A stretch of 64,000 nt of DNA from Antedon mediterranea (lineage: Eukaryota; Echinodermata; Crinoidea; Comatulida; Antedonidae): assembly GCF_964355755.1 (NCBI RefSeq), contig NC_092671.1, positions 10,489,001 to 10,553,000 of the forward strand, in the 5' to 3' direction. Below, piece by piece: positions 35,301-46,800 of this stretch. Position 1 is the stretch's first letter; every line of letters starts with the position of its first letter. Below the pieces are notes generated by a model. The model was not told the origin of the DNA, did no database searches, and saw only the letters and a list, made by a program, of their open reading frames with translations. A program made the position numbers and the translations under genes.

Positions 35301-38300
35301 ATATCAATCCGCGCGCAATGCATTTTGGGATTTATAGCGGGCCGCTATAATTATTAGAATCGGCTTATTTTTCACATTTTTAACCGTTTAAAGACGAAAA
35401 AAGTTATCGCAATAGGACCATATAGTATTATTTTTACATTAAATATAGTTTGTGATCTTAAATTAGATCTAAAAAACGTAGGGAATGGGGCTTTAACTTT
35501 CTCACCCACTCCTTGAAAACATTATGAAAGTATGCTCTACAACAATAGAACTATGTAAAAGAAACAATAAGTGTAATTGTCTTATTTTTCACACTGATTA
35601 CTATATTAGACCCTGGATAGACCAGAAGGAATTCCTGGTATTAGAAGTTTGGTCTGAGATTTATTAAATTAATTGTCACGTTGCTCAATATATTTTCACA
35701 GGAAGTCCTTCATCAGAATTGTACCTTGTTGTCAGAGGATGAATGGAAACCAATCCTGACACCAGAGGAGGCAAATGAAACATGCTGGTGTTGCTATAAA
35801 CCATTTGGTAAAGACTATGTTTCTGATTGCAGTATTCCACATTCTTGCAATGTAGCCATAATGTTTTATAATACACTGTACAGGGATGCATATTTTTTAA
35901 TACAGTTATACAGGTGTATACATGATCAAGATATAACATTGATTGAGCAAAGGATTATAAATGTATAAGATTATACATGGATTTGGAGTTTTGTGTCTTT
36001 TGTTAACCTACATTATAGGGAGTAGGATTATATTTGACCATATACAATTACAGTATTTAAACAAGATTTCTAAAAAAAAAAAATTATAGCTGACCTGTAG
36101 TTTAAACTGATTTTATACAGGAAAAAAAAAGTTAGCCAAATTTGTTTTACTACTACTATTTTTATATTGTATTATAATATATACCTATATATTCTATTAC
36201 TCATTAATTCACTATCTTATCTCTTTTTTTATAAATCTACTTAACTTAATACTGTATCATGTAAATTAATTACAACCTATTTAATTGTTTATTGTTTAAT
36301 ATTTTACTTCAGATCAAGCAAATGCAAAGGGGCTCCTGGGTGGATTGGATACGTCATTTTTATTTGCCTACGCCATTGGCATGTTCTTTAGCGGTCATGT
36401 TGCTGAACGCATGAACCTTCGGTATTTTCTAACAGGCGGAATGTTGCTCAGTGGATTGTTTACAGCACTTTTTGGATTAGGATATTTTTGGAATATTCAC
36501 AGCTATGCATACTTTGTTATTATTCAGGTATTGAATAAGTCTTATAAGTCATATTTTTCAGTAATTTTATACATGCTTTGAATTAGTAAGGAGCAAAAAA
36601 AAACAAACAATCTTTAAGCACTGTGAAAACAAGTGAAATATGCTAGCACTGAAAGTGAAGTCTAGTAATGTACTGTATATAAAATAACAACATGCATTTT
36701 CTCCTGTCACTAGATATTTGGAGGTCTTATGCAATCTAGTGGTTGGCCTTCCGTTGTCACGTGTATAGGAAATTGGTTTCCAAAAGGAAGGTTAGTTATT
36801 GTGTGAAGTGGGTTATTATTATTATTTCAACATTATTGTTTATAATACTAGATAAAAGTTCCTTGTGAGTGCAAGAAAAGAAAGAATATAATACATGATA
36901 TCTCTTATCTTAGGATATTTATCACTAAACTGCCTTTTAATACATCTTATTTTTTGTACAATGTATCAGTAATTGCACAGTATAGTAATCGAATTGAAAG
37001 TTTAATTATTAACTAATTTGCCATTGAAACCTTTTTTAAAAGTAAACAAAATTGTTTAGTTTAATTGAATGAAACAGTAATCAAATGAGTAAACTGATTT
37101 CTAAGGTCACAAGGTCAGTCATTATAGTGGACTTCCTTCATATTTGTTTTAGTTATTTATTTCTAAATATTTAACCTCTAAATTAGAGGAGGTCAATGTA
37201 TGTGTAGCTTAAGCTCTGTCTACACTATCAAACTACTTTAACAAAAAAATGTGATATAAATATGGTAGTGATATTTCCAAATATGGTGGTGATATGCCCA
37301 AATATAGTAGTAATATGACATCATCATATATGGACACGTCACATTTTGTTGTCACATGTTTGATCCATGGTTTGATAGTGTAAACAGAGCTTTAGCACTA
37401 ATTATATACATACATTTGATTTTTAAATCTACATAATTTCTCTAATATTGATTTTCAAACCATGATATATTAGTACACACCTACATTAGAACCTCTATTA
37501 AGAGATACCTTCAGGACACACAAAAGTGTCCCCTTAACAGGAGCGGCCAATCCTCTGTAGTGGTTGAGTGTACAGTGGTGTTAAAACATATGTCCACTTA
37601 ATAGGGGTGTCCTCTGAATAGTTGTTGGCTGTAGTGTTAAAACATATACTTCCCTTTGTTTGTTTCACAAGAAAAATGTCCCCTTGATATTAAGTTGTGT
37701 CCCCTGAGTAGAGGTTCTACATGTACTTTATTATGCTGGTATCTCGATGCTTGACTATGATTATGAACATGAAAGTATTGTTGGTTTTTTTTTCAGACGT
37801 GGCATCATCATGGGAATATGGAACTCGCACACCAGTATTGGCAACATTCTTGGATCTCTAATCGCTGCCATCTGGGTAGATGATGACTGGGGTTGGTCTT
37901 TTATTGTGCCAGGAATTATTATTGCTGGAATGGGACTTATCATATTTCTCTTTTTAGTTGTTTGTAAGTATACTATAACCATATGGATCATGGCAATGCA
38001 ATTTTATACTCGGCTTTATCTAAAAAATAAAGTTCAATTTTTAAATTATAATCAACCTAAATGCAACCTGTAAAAACAGGACTTTTCTACTATTTGACCT
38101 AGCCTAAATGTGTCCAACTTCAGAAGTGTTGACTGTATAATGTTTAATTTTTCAGTAATTCATTTTGTACGATTTTATTTTTGATTAATATTACAATACA
38201 AATGTTTTAAAAATAAAGGTATTGTATTTGTTTAACCTGATATACAATTTATCAAATATGTTTAATCATTTGCAGATCCAGAAGATGTTGGTTGTGCACC

Positions 38301-41300
38301 AGTAAATAAAAAAGTGAGTTATTATAATTATAAGTGAGGGGTGTAATATGATTTAATAATAAATTGGAGTATTAAAAACGATGTAATCATGGATCTATAA
38401 ATTAAATCTAATTTATAGGTCCATGATATAATCATATGGTTGTCCATGATCAGCATGCTAGAGTTTAGCATGTACTTTACATTTAAATAAATCACTGATA
38501 ATAGATAGTGCCATCTGAAGCATACTGAGTACCCAATTCTGCAATAGCCATTCTGTTTGTGCAAGTATATTTATTAATTCTATATTTAAATGTTTGTATA
38601 CTCTTATATTGGTCTTATTTTTTGTATTTGTTTCTTATGTTTGTTTTAGAAGGATACTCATTCTCAAGAAGAAGCAATATCATTACGTGGGGCTCTTTTA
38701 ATACCAGTAAGTTCACACAGGAACCACTAATATTTAGTTTTAGATTTTACACAGTAAAGACCTTGTTTAAGTATTTTACCTGTAAGGTACTAGGCCGTAG
38801 CTAAAAATAATTAACTACAAACAGTTTTTCTTTTCATATTGTCATAATGACATTAGCAGTCTATTTCGTGAGATACCTACCTGTATAGACTCTACATATG
38901 AGATGTAGAGTCTATACAGGTAGGTATCTCACTCATAGACTACCAACACCACTGTTGGTTTGTGTAATATTTGTTTTCTTTCAGGGAGTAGTGGAATTTT
39001 CATTGTGTTTATTTTTTGCAAAACTTGTTAGTTATACATTTCTATATTGGTTACCTCTGTACATCAGTCAAGTTGATCGTAAGTAACTCTTTAATCAAAG
39101 TTTGTCTTTTATTGATTTCCACACATAATAAATAAGATAATTGTAAGATGTAAACATATATTTATGGGAGATGTGTGGCTGATGTTAACAAACATATGAT
39201 GATTATCATGCATATAGGCATATTTATTTGAGATGCTTCACTTTTGGCACAAAAATTCTGGTGCAGTCAAATACTGTACAAATATAAAAAAATGTCCTTC
39301 ATTGCAATGCATGAAAGATTTAATGTGGTTTTACTTATTTCATTTATTAGCTGCTAATTAAGTTTTTCATTCATCAAGCCATTTAGGATATGAATCACTA
39401 CTAAATGTTCACTTTTGCGTCGTGTATCATAAATCACCAACTTTTTTTCACAGCTGATTTATCTAATAAAAAGAGTGCAGACCTGTCGACGTTGTTTGAT
39501 GCTGGTGGTATATTTGGTGGAATTTTAGCAGGACTTATTGTAGATATGACATCAGCTAGTGGGCTAACAGTATTTGTAATGTTGGTGTTTGCTGCTCCTA
39601 TGGTATGCTGTTTTAAAAAAAAATGTATTATTATGGTATAAAACATACAAACCAGCAACCGCTAAATACAGAATATCTATTGGTCCAAAAAGAACACATT
39701 TTTTTTTTACACAAAATATACAAAATATATCAAAAATATGTAATAGCTCATTGAAATTGGATGTTAATATCAGATTAATTGTAATAGACAATTAAACATC
39801 ACATAGAAAGTGAACAATCATTGCAATAAATTAGATCTTCTGTCTACACAATGAAACAAATATAAAATTTTAAATAATACAACTTGATCATTTATAAACC
39901 TATAAACATAGCCAATAATAAATAAATTATTGTTTTTGTCTTTAGTTTTTTGTTTTTAGCTGGTTCATTCTATGGAATACTTTAATTTTATTGTTATGTT
40001 TAATTTCAGATGTTTTTATACCACCTGTTTGGCAACTCCAGTTCATTTCTTAGAATAGGTATGTATGGTTATAAAACATAAATAATAATAATAATAATAG
40101 TGATAGTTCATTCTTATATAGCACATATAAGCAAACTCTCAATGCTGTGAACATTATCACCCCAGTCAATTTTTGTTGGATCAAACACGTATGGAAACAT
40201 CCTTCCATAATGCAGCTAGTAATCAGCTCAAAGTTGTGTCTTGATCTAACCGGGTACCCATTTATACACCTGGGTGGAAAGAGGCAAACGTAAGTAAAGT
40301 ATCTTGCCTACGGATACAAGCAATGCGGCGAGAGTTGGATTCGAACCTCAGTCTCACGATCAGTAGTCCAACGTCCAACACACTGTGCCACACGCCCTCA
40401 ACTCAATAAATCAACAAATGTTCTTTTGTGCTAGTAACATAACTAATGAACATTAGTCAATTGCAAAATTGTTTTTCTTAAATTTCAGCATTATTAATAG
40501 TAACAGGATTTTTTGTGAATGGTCCTTATGCATTGATAACGACTGCAGTATCAGCTGATCTTGTAAGTTTTATCATTCTAAATCTATAATCATTAATTTC
40601 CTTAATATATATACTGTATACATTATATCTTGTCTAAATACTCTCACTTTCACTGATGAAGGGCCAGTGAGAGTGAAAAAAATTGTTCTGACTCTTTTAA
40701 TTTATCGTTTTGTTTTAGCTTTTTTCTTACTTTATTTTGTATCTCCATTGAGTATCCACTGATACCCACAGAAGTGTCATTTTTCAGTAATTTGCCTTTG
40801 GATTTATATATATTAATTGTTATCAACTGAATGAAATTCATCTGATATCTGACGTGAAGTGTAATAATAGCTAGCTTGTTGACAGATGCAATTTGAACCA
40901 TTTGAATCATAAACACCCATCAACTTAACCTTTATCATTATTTTACTTGATAAGTTGTATGTTTTATTTTCATAGGGTACACATGAATCACTTAAAGGCA
41001 ATGCTAAAGCTCTTTCTACAGTCACAGCAATAATAGATGGTACTGGGTCAATAGGTGCTGCCATAGGCCCTCTCTTAGCTGGACTTTTAGGCAACAGTTG
41101 GAGCCATGTTTTTACTATGTTGATAGTTGCAGATGTTCTTGCAGCATTGGTAAATGTTTTATGTTATTTTTTCCACAAAAAGTTTTTCTGTAATAAGTAT
41201 TTTATTTCTCAGGTTGAGAATTTTATATATAATTGTAGATGCAGAAATATTATATAATAATTTTGTTATATACTTTGGTTATTTTCAGTTGATTTTACGT

Positions 41301-42260
41301 CAAGTTTTTAATGATATTATTAAACTACGTCTGAGGTACAGAGCAGAGTACAGGAGTTTGAATAGTGATACTGAAAATGGATCAAAGTAAGTTAAATTTG
41401 TAGTACTAATTAGTAAGTATTTTTTCATTTAGTTTTGTGAAGAATTCGTATGTGATGAATTCGTATGTGATGAATTCGTATGTGAAGAATTTGTATGTGG
41501 AGAATTCATATGTGGAGAATTCATATGTGGAGAATTCATATGTGGAGAAATCATATGTGGAGAATTCATATGTGGAGAATTCATATGTGGAGAATTTATA
41601 TGTGGAGAATTCATATGTGCAGAATTCATATGTGGAGAATTCATATGTGCAGAATTCATATGTGGAGAATTCATATGTGGAGAATTCATATGTGGAGAAT
41701 TCATATGTGGAGAATTCATATGTGGAGAATTCATATGTGGAGAATTCATATGTGGAGAATTCATATGTGGAGAATTCATATGTGCAGAATTCATATGTGC
41801 AGAATTCATATGTGGAGAATTCATATGTGCAGAATTCACACGTGGAGAATTCACACGTGGAGAATTCACACGTGGAGAATTCACACGTGGAGAATTCACA
41901 CGTGAAGAATTCACACGTGAAGAATTCACACGTGAAGAATTCACACGTGAAGAATTCACACGTGAAGAATTCACACGTGAAGAATTCACACGTGAAGAAT
42001 TCACACGTGAAGAATTCACACGTGAAGAATTCACACGTGAAGAATTCACACGTGAAGAATTCTTAAGTGAATTTATTGTATTGCAATCGAGTGATTTAAC
42101 AGATCATTTTATAATAAAACAAATACATACATACAAACATATTAAAGCTTGAAATTGTTGACAGATAAAAATATACATTTATTTAAAAAAAATTAAATTA
42201 ACTAACAAAAATTGTATTTTGTTTTTCAGACCACTTCTTCAAAATTCTGCTGATGAATGA
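29382..42260 (+). CDS. SLC37A2: SLC37A1/A2-like sugar-phosphate/phosphate exchanger (MFS), complete
   Basis: Fifteen exons: 29382-29443, 33971-34052, 35702-35807, 36313-36527, 36714-36790, 37797-37963, 38276-38313, 38650-38706, 38985-39078, 39454-39602, 40010-40058, 40489-40562, 40976-41149, 41289-41386 and 42230-42260. They join in phase to 490 residues, close to the usual length of about 500. The first exon ([15 protein letters not shown]...) was chosen because its phase and sequence fit the family N-terminus ahead of [10 protein letters not shown] and [12 protein letters not shown]. Other hallmarks are [62 protein letters not shown] and [17 protein letters not shown], followed by [23 protein letters not shown]37 proteins are endoplasmic-reticulum antiporters exchanging glucose-6-phosphate for phosphate. 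The acidic cytoplasmic loop (exons 7-8) is short. Paralogue A1 versus A2 cannot be settled from the sequence alone. A short upstream open frame (29328-29345) precedes the start. Confidence 0.93.
29575..30492. mobile_element. Fold-back element with minisatellite arms (AAGTCGGCC / AACTCGGCC)
   Basis: The left arm (29590-29745) is a tandem series of a 15-16 bp unit CAAGTCGGCCTCAACTCGGCC-like. The right arm (30300-30470) is the same series inverted. Unique arm parts are also inverted: GCCCTAAACCGTCTCGGCC at the outer side and AAAGTATGGAATGCAAAAAG at the inner side, with TGATCATTC near both ends. The centre of about 550 bp is AT-rich and non-coding. It lies in SLC37 intron 1, close after exon 1. 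Confidence 0.8.
30805..31607. mobile_element. Non-autonomous DNA transposon of about 800 bp with 75-bp ends
   Basis: Left TIR 30805-30887 (TACGCCGTGGTTAGGATTCC, GGCACCGGAACTCAACTGCC, ATTGCGCATGCGCAGAGC). Right TIR 31521-31607 is its inverted copy with few changes. TA on each side fits a TA duplication. The interior is AT-rich with no intact coding sequence. It lies in SLC37 intron 1. Confidence 0.8.
31620..33394 (+). pseudogene. 5'-truncated, frameshifted LINE (CR1/L2/Jockey-type reverse transcriptase)
   Basis: A retrotransposon fragment inserted in SLC37 intron 1. Reverse-transcriptase landmarks appear in order: [20 protein letters not shown], then [40 protein letters not shown], and FADGCLLF where the catalytic [FY]ADD box should be. 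The second aspartate is replaced by glycine. The reading frame shifts near 32141 and again near 32236, and a stop interrupts one frame. The thumb/C-terminal part ([32 protein letters not shown]) follows from 32270. A 184-bp segment of this part is present three times in tandem (32587-33138). The element ends with ATAAATAAATAAAA near 33390, a usual non-LTR tail. It lacks its 5' end and endonuclease and is plainly inactive. Confidence 0.88.
32587..33138 (+). repeat. 184-bp triplication inside the LINE 3' part
   Basis: TACAGTATGGGATCCCCATC begins at 32587, 32771 and 32955, exactly 184 bp apart. Each copy runs to TTAATGTTATTGTTACGC (the last one to TTGTTACT). The copies differ at only a few positions, so the duplication is recent compared with the decay of the LINE. 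Because 184 is not a multiple of three, each copy shifts the reading frame. Confidence 0.9.
33395..33970. other. End of SLC37 intron 1, AGGCCTAG-rich
   Basis: After the LINE tail there is a block of AGGCCTA/CTAGACT low-complexity words (33500-33690), then plain sequence up to the acceptor at 33970. The following intron (34053-35701) has a (TA)n run at 34156-34171 and a second short AGGCCTAG block at 35045-35085. No exon or RNA gene seen in either. Confidence 0.5.
37209..37395. mobile_element. MITE with AAGCTCTGTCTACACTATCA ends
   Basis: Left end AAGCTCTGTCTACACTATCA and right end TTTGATAGTGTAAACAGAGC are inverted complements. Inside are two or three degenerate copies of AAATATGGTGGTGATAT. 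The same terminus is found at 22610-22636. It lies in SLC37 intron 5. Confidence 0.75.
37486..37720. mobile_element. MITE with TAGAACCTCTATTAAGAG ends (family member 1)
   Basis: Starts with TAGAACCTCTATTAAGAG and ends with its inverted relative GAGTAGAGGTTCTA. GTGTCCCCTTAA and similar words are repeated inside. Related, more decayed copies lie at 23281-23412, 52231-52412 and 63089-63290. It lies in SLC37 intron 5. Confidence 0.75.
38869..38931. repeat. Perfect 29-bp palindrome with 5-nt loop
   Basis: Arms 38869-38897 and 38903-38931 are perfect reverse complements (TGAGATACCTACC ... GGTAGGTATCTCA) around the loop ATGAG. It ends 53 bp before exon 9 of the SLC37 gene and lies in the intron. 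Its transcript would form a strong hairpin. Confidence 0.9.
40083..40398 (-). mobile_element. tRNA-derived SINE (minus strand)
   Basis: Read on the minus strand: a tRNA-like head with A box TGGCACAGTGTGTTGGA (40390-40374) and B box GGTTCGAATCC (40347-40337), a body containing CACCCAGGTGTATAAATGGG, and an (ATT)n tail at 40100-40083. The body motif resembles the conserved central part of several SINE families of aquatic animals; that comparison is from memory. It lies in SLC37 intron 11. Confidence 0.75.
40651..40809 (+). repeat. Dispersed repeat, copy 2 (partner of 23446-23604)
   Basis: Shares ACTGATGAAGGG, TTTTGTATCTCCATTGA and TTTCAGTAATTTGCCTTTGG with the copy at 23446. In this copy the stem and GAAA part are diverged, so the hammerhead-like layout is not kept. 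Instead CTCTCACT and AGTGAGAG form a local hairpin (40641-40674). It lies in SLC37 intron 12. Confidence 0.6.
41437..42066 (+). repeat. 15-bp minisatellite, 42 copies, in the last SLC37 intron
   Basis: Perfect 15-bp phase over 630 bp. The unit changes in order along the array: GAATTCGTATGTGAT, then GAATTCATATGTGGA (most of the array, with some GTGCA variants), then GAATTCACACGTGGA, then GAATTCACACGTGAA. The right-hand quarter therefore carries about fifteen CACGTG E-boxes and the middle carries CATATG E-boxes. Since 15 is a multiple of three, long open frames appear on both strands; they are not genes. Confidence 0.95.
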
Positions 42261-43430
42261 CTATAAAAGTTTAACTACTATTATAAGTAGCTTCCTGTTC
42301 GACATTCCACCAAATTGAAATGTGTTTACCAAAGCAATTACTAATGACACAAGCTGTTTTTAATTGTTTGGTATACAAATTTGTACTTTACGCTAAATAT
42401 ATTTTATCGGTTTTGTTTTTCGTAAATTATCTGACAATATTCCATTTGATGCATAATGCTTGTTTTAACAAATTGTTTTAAAATAATCAAGGGTTTGAAT
42501 ATACATAATTTTTATTGGGTCATATTTTTGTAGTGATCTATATTATATACTTTGGGATGTTTAATCAAATTTTTAATGTTTTACCCTATGTTGTATGTGC
42601 AACATATTTTAACAATTGTAAATATTTAACACTAAATACTATAAACAAAGTGTTGAATAATGTTATTAACCTATGTATATACAATGGAAACATTTTTAGC
42701 AGACAAGATTTTACCATTGCGTTTTGTATACTATAATATTAAAACAAACATGCTTTTAATGTATTTAATTCATATTCTATATATTCTATACTATATTAAT
42801 TATTGAGTTTTGTATATATAAATTGGTTATACATTTAAGTATGCTGCTATATAATACAGTATTATTAGCACATGTATATTTTCTACACTTTATTTTACCT
42901 GATTACGGCTGGAACCAGTTTAAGAGGTGTATATTGGTACAGAGTACAGTGCTTAAAATGTGTAATTTTGCAGTTTAAAACACCATAAACATCAAATTGA
43001 GTATCTTGTATATATAATGTAAATTACACTAGATTTTACCTCATTACTGCTGGAACCAGTTTAAGAGGTGTATATTGGTACAGAGTACAGTACTTAAATG
43101 TGTGATTTTGCTGTTTAAAACACCATCGAATTCAGTATATTGTATATAATGTAAATTTTTGGGCGAGTGTTAAAGGTTTTATTTTGCAATAGTATCTATG
43201 AAATTATTCAAATATTCATACATCCTGACCACTAGAATATATTACATTGTATCGAAGGTCAATAGTAACTAAAGTTACGAGAGGATGAAAGTTTAAATAA
43301 ATGGTTATTGCAATTTATTAACAATATAAAGGCTGACCGTAGTACAATTAGTAGATGATTGTATATAAGATCATAAAGTCATTTACACACACAATTTTGT
43401 CTTGCAGTGTATTTGACAGTATTCAATAAA
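42261..43430 (+). other. SLC37 3' UTR with a duplicated segment of about 130 bp
   Basis: Sequence after the stop codon. A segment with GCTGGAACCAGTTTAAGAGG, TATTGGTACAGAGTACAGT and GTTTAAAACACCAT occurs at about 42893-43020 and again at about 43036-43150. No other coding sequence is seen before the poly(A) signal. Confidence 0.6.
43425..43430 (+). terminator. Poly(A) signal AATAAA, probably of the SLC37 gene
   Basis: AATAAA in the context TATTCAATAAAAGTTTTTTTT, with a T-rich stretch directly downstream. It lies 1.17 kb after the SLC37 stop and about 400 bp before the BUD13 start. Position and context fit a cleavage signal, but other weaker signals exist upstream. Confidence 0.5.
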
Positions 43431-43828
43431 AGTTTTTTTTTTTATTGTAATACTGTACTGTACCACAGTATATAAATTACTTCCTATGTAATAATTATAG
43501 AGGAGATTCATAAGAAGATTATTTGGTAAAATATACAGTTTTTAATTCATTGTTCTTATTCAATCACATTGAAAATTTGAAAAAACTGTATGGGAATAGT
43601 CTTAGATTTTAAATATGGGTTAGGTTGTAACATTACTTATACAAATATATTTAAAAATGAAAAATACAATTTCAAAGGTATGTTTGTGAAGTATATGTAC
43701 TGTACTATCAAAATTCAAGGAATTATCTCACTCTTTTGACTACAATAGAGGGCTCTTTCTTTTCTTTCGAGCGAGCGAAAGAGAGCGACTCGAGCGAACA
43801 CACGCACGGAGCATGCAGAAATAACATA

Positions 43829-46800
43829 ATGGAAACGACAAAACAAAGTAAAGAAGACTATTTAAAACGATATTTATCGGGATACACAGAAGAAAAAAAG
43901 AAGCATAAGAAAAAAAAGAAACATTCAGTTATAAAACCAAGGTATTATAAGTCACAACTATATTTATATTTGACTTACTAGCTAGGCCTAGTTTTCATTA
44001 CCGTTTGTTTTCACGGCGGCGACAAGGCTTGCGTCCGCCTGTCTGTATGACATCAATGCCTCATTCGACAGGCCTAGGGTCAGCCATGCATGTCTCATTC
44101 ACTGTGCCGGTCATCATCTATCTAGCCTAGTCCCCATCGACATATATATACACTGCAATGTGCATAATATAATATGTATAGTGGTACTGCACTTTCGCAT
44201 TTATTTAGCCAATTTAAAAACATTCACCCGCTGCTTTTTCTCCATGTGCTAACAGTAACAGTAACTCACTGTTTTCTTTCCTTATTATTAACCTTACATA
44301 GTAAATGTAGTTTTTAATTGCACGAATAAATGATTAGGCCTATGTGGTTAGTGCACACATAGCCTTATCACACCTAACTGTATTCTTTATTTTTTGTTTT
44401 GACAGGACAAGAATATTTGATGATGACGTGGATTTATCTCAATTGAATCCAAATTCTGAAGATAAAGATGACGTTCTCTTCGTTGATGAAGCTCCTCAAG
44501 TTGCGGGTAAAACAGTTATTACTCAATAAAAAATAGCCTGATTTAAGCCCCTCTTCTAGCTTGAATTAACATTTAAAATATTGTCAGAACACATAGTTTA
44601 TAAGTGATGTTTATTTTAATTCTAATTATGTAAGTACTGTACAGTATTTAAATATGTTACTGTTATTTCTTTGCAGAAGTAGTTGATGAACGACCATTAG
44701 AAGAAATTGAACTTGAAAAATACAGAACAGGGAAAAAATGGCGTATAATTAATGATGATGAAGGTAAGAAATGTTACACAATTAAAAAAAATACAATTTG
44801 ATAAGCAACACAATTTTTAATAACCATTCTTCAAGCATATATCTTTGTATTTTCAGGAGAAAATCAGATTAACAGTGATGAAGAAGAAAAAATAAGGCTT
44901 GATAAAAAGTCTTACCAAAATAGGCGGCATGATAGCGATTCCGACCAATCTCCACCTAGAAAGAAAAATATGAGGCATGATAGTGATTCTGATCAATCAC
45001 CACCGAGGAAGAAAAATGTGAGGCATGATAGTGATTCGGACCAATCGCCAACTAGAAAGAAAAATGTGAGGCATGATAGTGATTCGGACCAATCACCACC
45101 AAGAAAGAAAAATGTGAGGCATGATAGTGATTCGGACCAATCACCACCTAGAAAGAAAAATGTGAGGCATGGTAGTGATTCCGACCAATCACCACCCAGG
45201 AAAAAGCAAAGTTTGAGAAAAAGTAGGGAGTCTGATCAATCGCCTAGAAGAAAGAAAAAAAGACAGCAAGATAGTGGATCTGATCAATCGCCACCGAGAA
45301 GAAGAAAACATTTACTTGACGATAAAAGTAAACACAAAGATGAAGGTTGTAAACTTAAAAAAACATTATCTGGTTAGTATACAGGCAAACGTCTTTAGTA
45401 ATTTACTTTTTTGGTTTTATTAATTAATTTTAATGTTTAATGTTTGTGTGCCCTCCATGCTTGAAAATTGTTATTTTACTGAAAATCTTTCGCTATTTTT
45501 TGTGTATGTTTCAATCTGATCTATTAAGGTTTACAGTATACAGAATAAAAATTTCCTAAATAATAAAGGTTTAAAAAATTAACAAAAGTAAATTGCGTTT
45601 TCAAAGGTAAATCGGCAGGCCTTCAAGACGCATCGTCAATGCGGATGGAAAATCAACAAAAACGGCAGTCTGATAAGGAGGCACTCGATAGACTTGATCA
45701 TGAAACGTCTGGAAAGAATGCTGGTAAGAATAATATATTTTTTTAAAGCACCAATTTTTTTTAAAGGGTAAATTAGGAGAATTAAGAGTTTGTTGATTTT
45801 AAAATGCATTAGTTCAAAACTAAGATTACAGAATAGAACTTCTGTCTATAATTATTCCATTTTGTTGCCCAATATTTGTCATATATAATATAATTCAATA
45901 CAGCACCTACTGTTTATTACATAGCACCCTCTATGGCCTTAGAATACTTTTATAAATCTAAACTTTTTTTAAGGTACTGTATATCGTGATAAAAGTGGAA
46001 AGAAAAGAGACTTGCATAAGGAAAAATTAAAACATGCAGAAGAATTAAAGAAGGAAGAGGAAGACTCCAAACAATTTAAGGAATGGGGTAAAGGGTAAGT
46101 TGTCTACTCATGAATAGCTGCACGATTCCATAATATACTAATAATGAATGTTTATGAGTGTAATGGTACAAATAATGAATGTTTATGAGTGTAATAGTAC
46201 AAATAATGAATGTTTATGAATAATGGTACAAATAATGGCATAATTGACTGTTCAATAGTGCATACTATTACATGCAATGTGACCCAATCGTCCAATCAAA
46301 TAACAGGAATTTATTTAGGTGTTAGAATGGCAATTATTTATAATGAACATGATTGATCATTCAATTTTCTCTTTTGTGGTATATTCACTATTAACATTTA
46401 AAATTAAATTCCAAATACATTTATTTCTAATTAAAAGCTTACATCTTGAGAAAAAGGATTTATATTCTGTATTATGAAGAAGTGAGTTGTGATATTTACA
46501 TTTCTTTTTGGACAAATAAAAGTTGTCTGTATCTGTGAAATCGTGACGTCCAAGCAACGTAGAACAGAAAGATAACAAACATTTGTGTTTTTATTTTGAA
46601 GAGTTGTTCAAACAAAGAAACATCAGGAGACTATAGTGGATCACATGAAGGAAATGGCAAAACCCTTCGCTAGGTATGAAGGCGATAGAGACTTAGAAGG
46701 GATGCTTAAAAACCAAGAGCGGGAAGGTGATCCTATGTTAGCGTTTATTAAGAAAAAATCAGCAAGGACAAACGCAAAAAATAATGTACCAGGTAAGGTT

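Noticed and set aside
41429-42066. Three long open frames (up to 209 codons) on both strands with NSHVK / HMNSP repeats
   Set aside because: They come from a 15-bp minisatellite whose length is a multiple of three. It lies inside an intron with verified exons on both sides.
43736-43828. An upstream start for BUD13 from the frame opening at 43736
   Set aside because: The family N-terminus begins at the ATG at 43829 ([16 protein letters not shown]). The upstream part is low complexity and looks like a 5' UTR.
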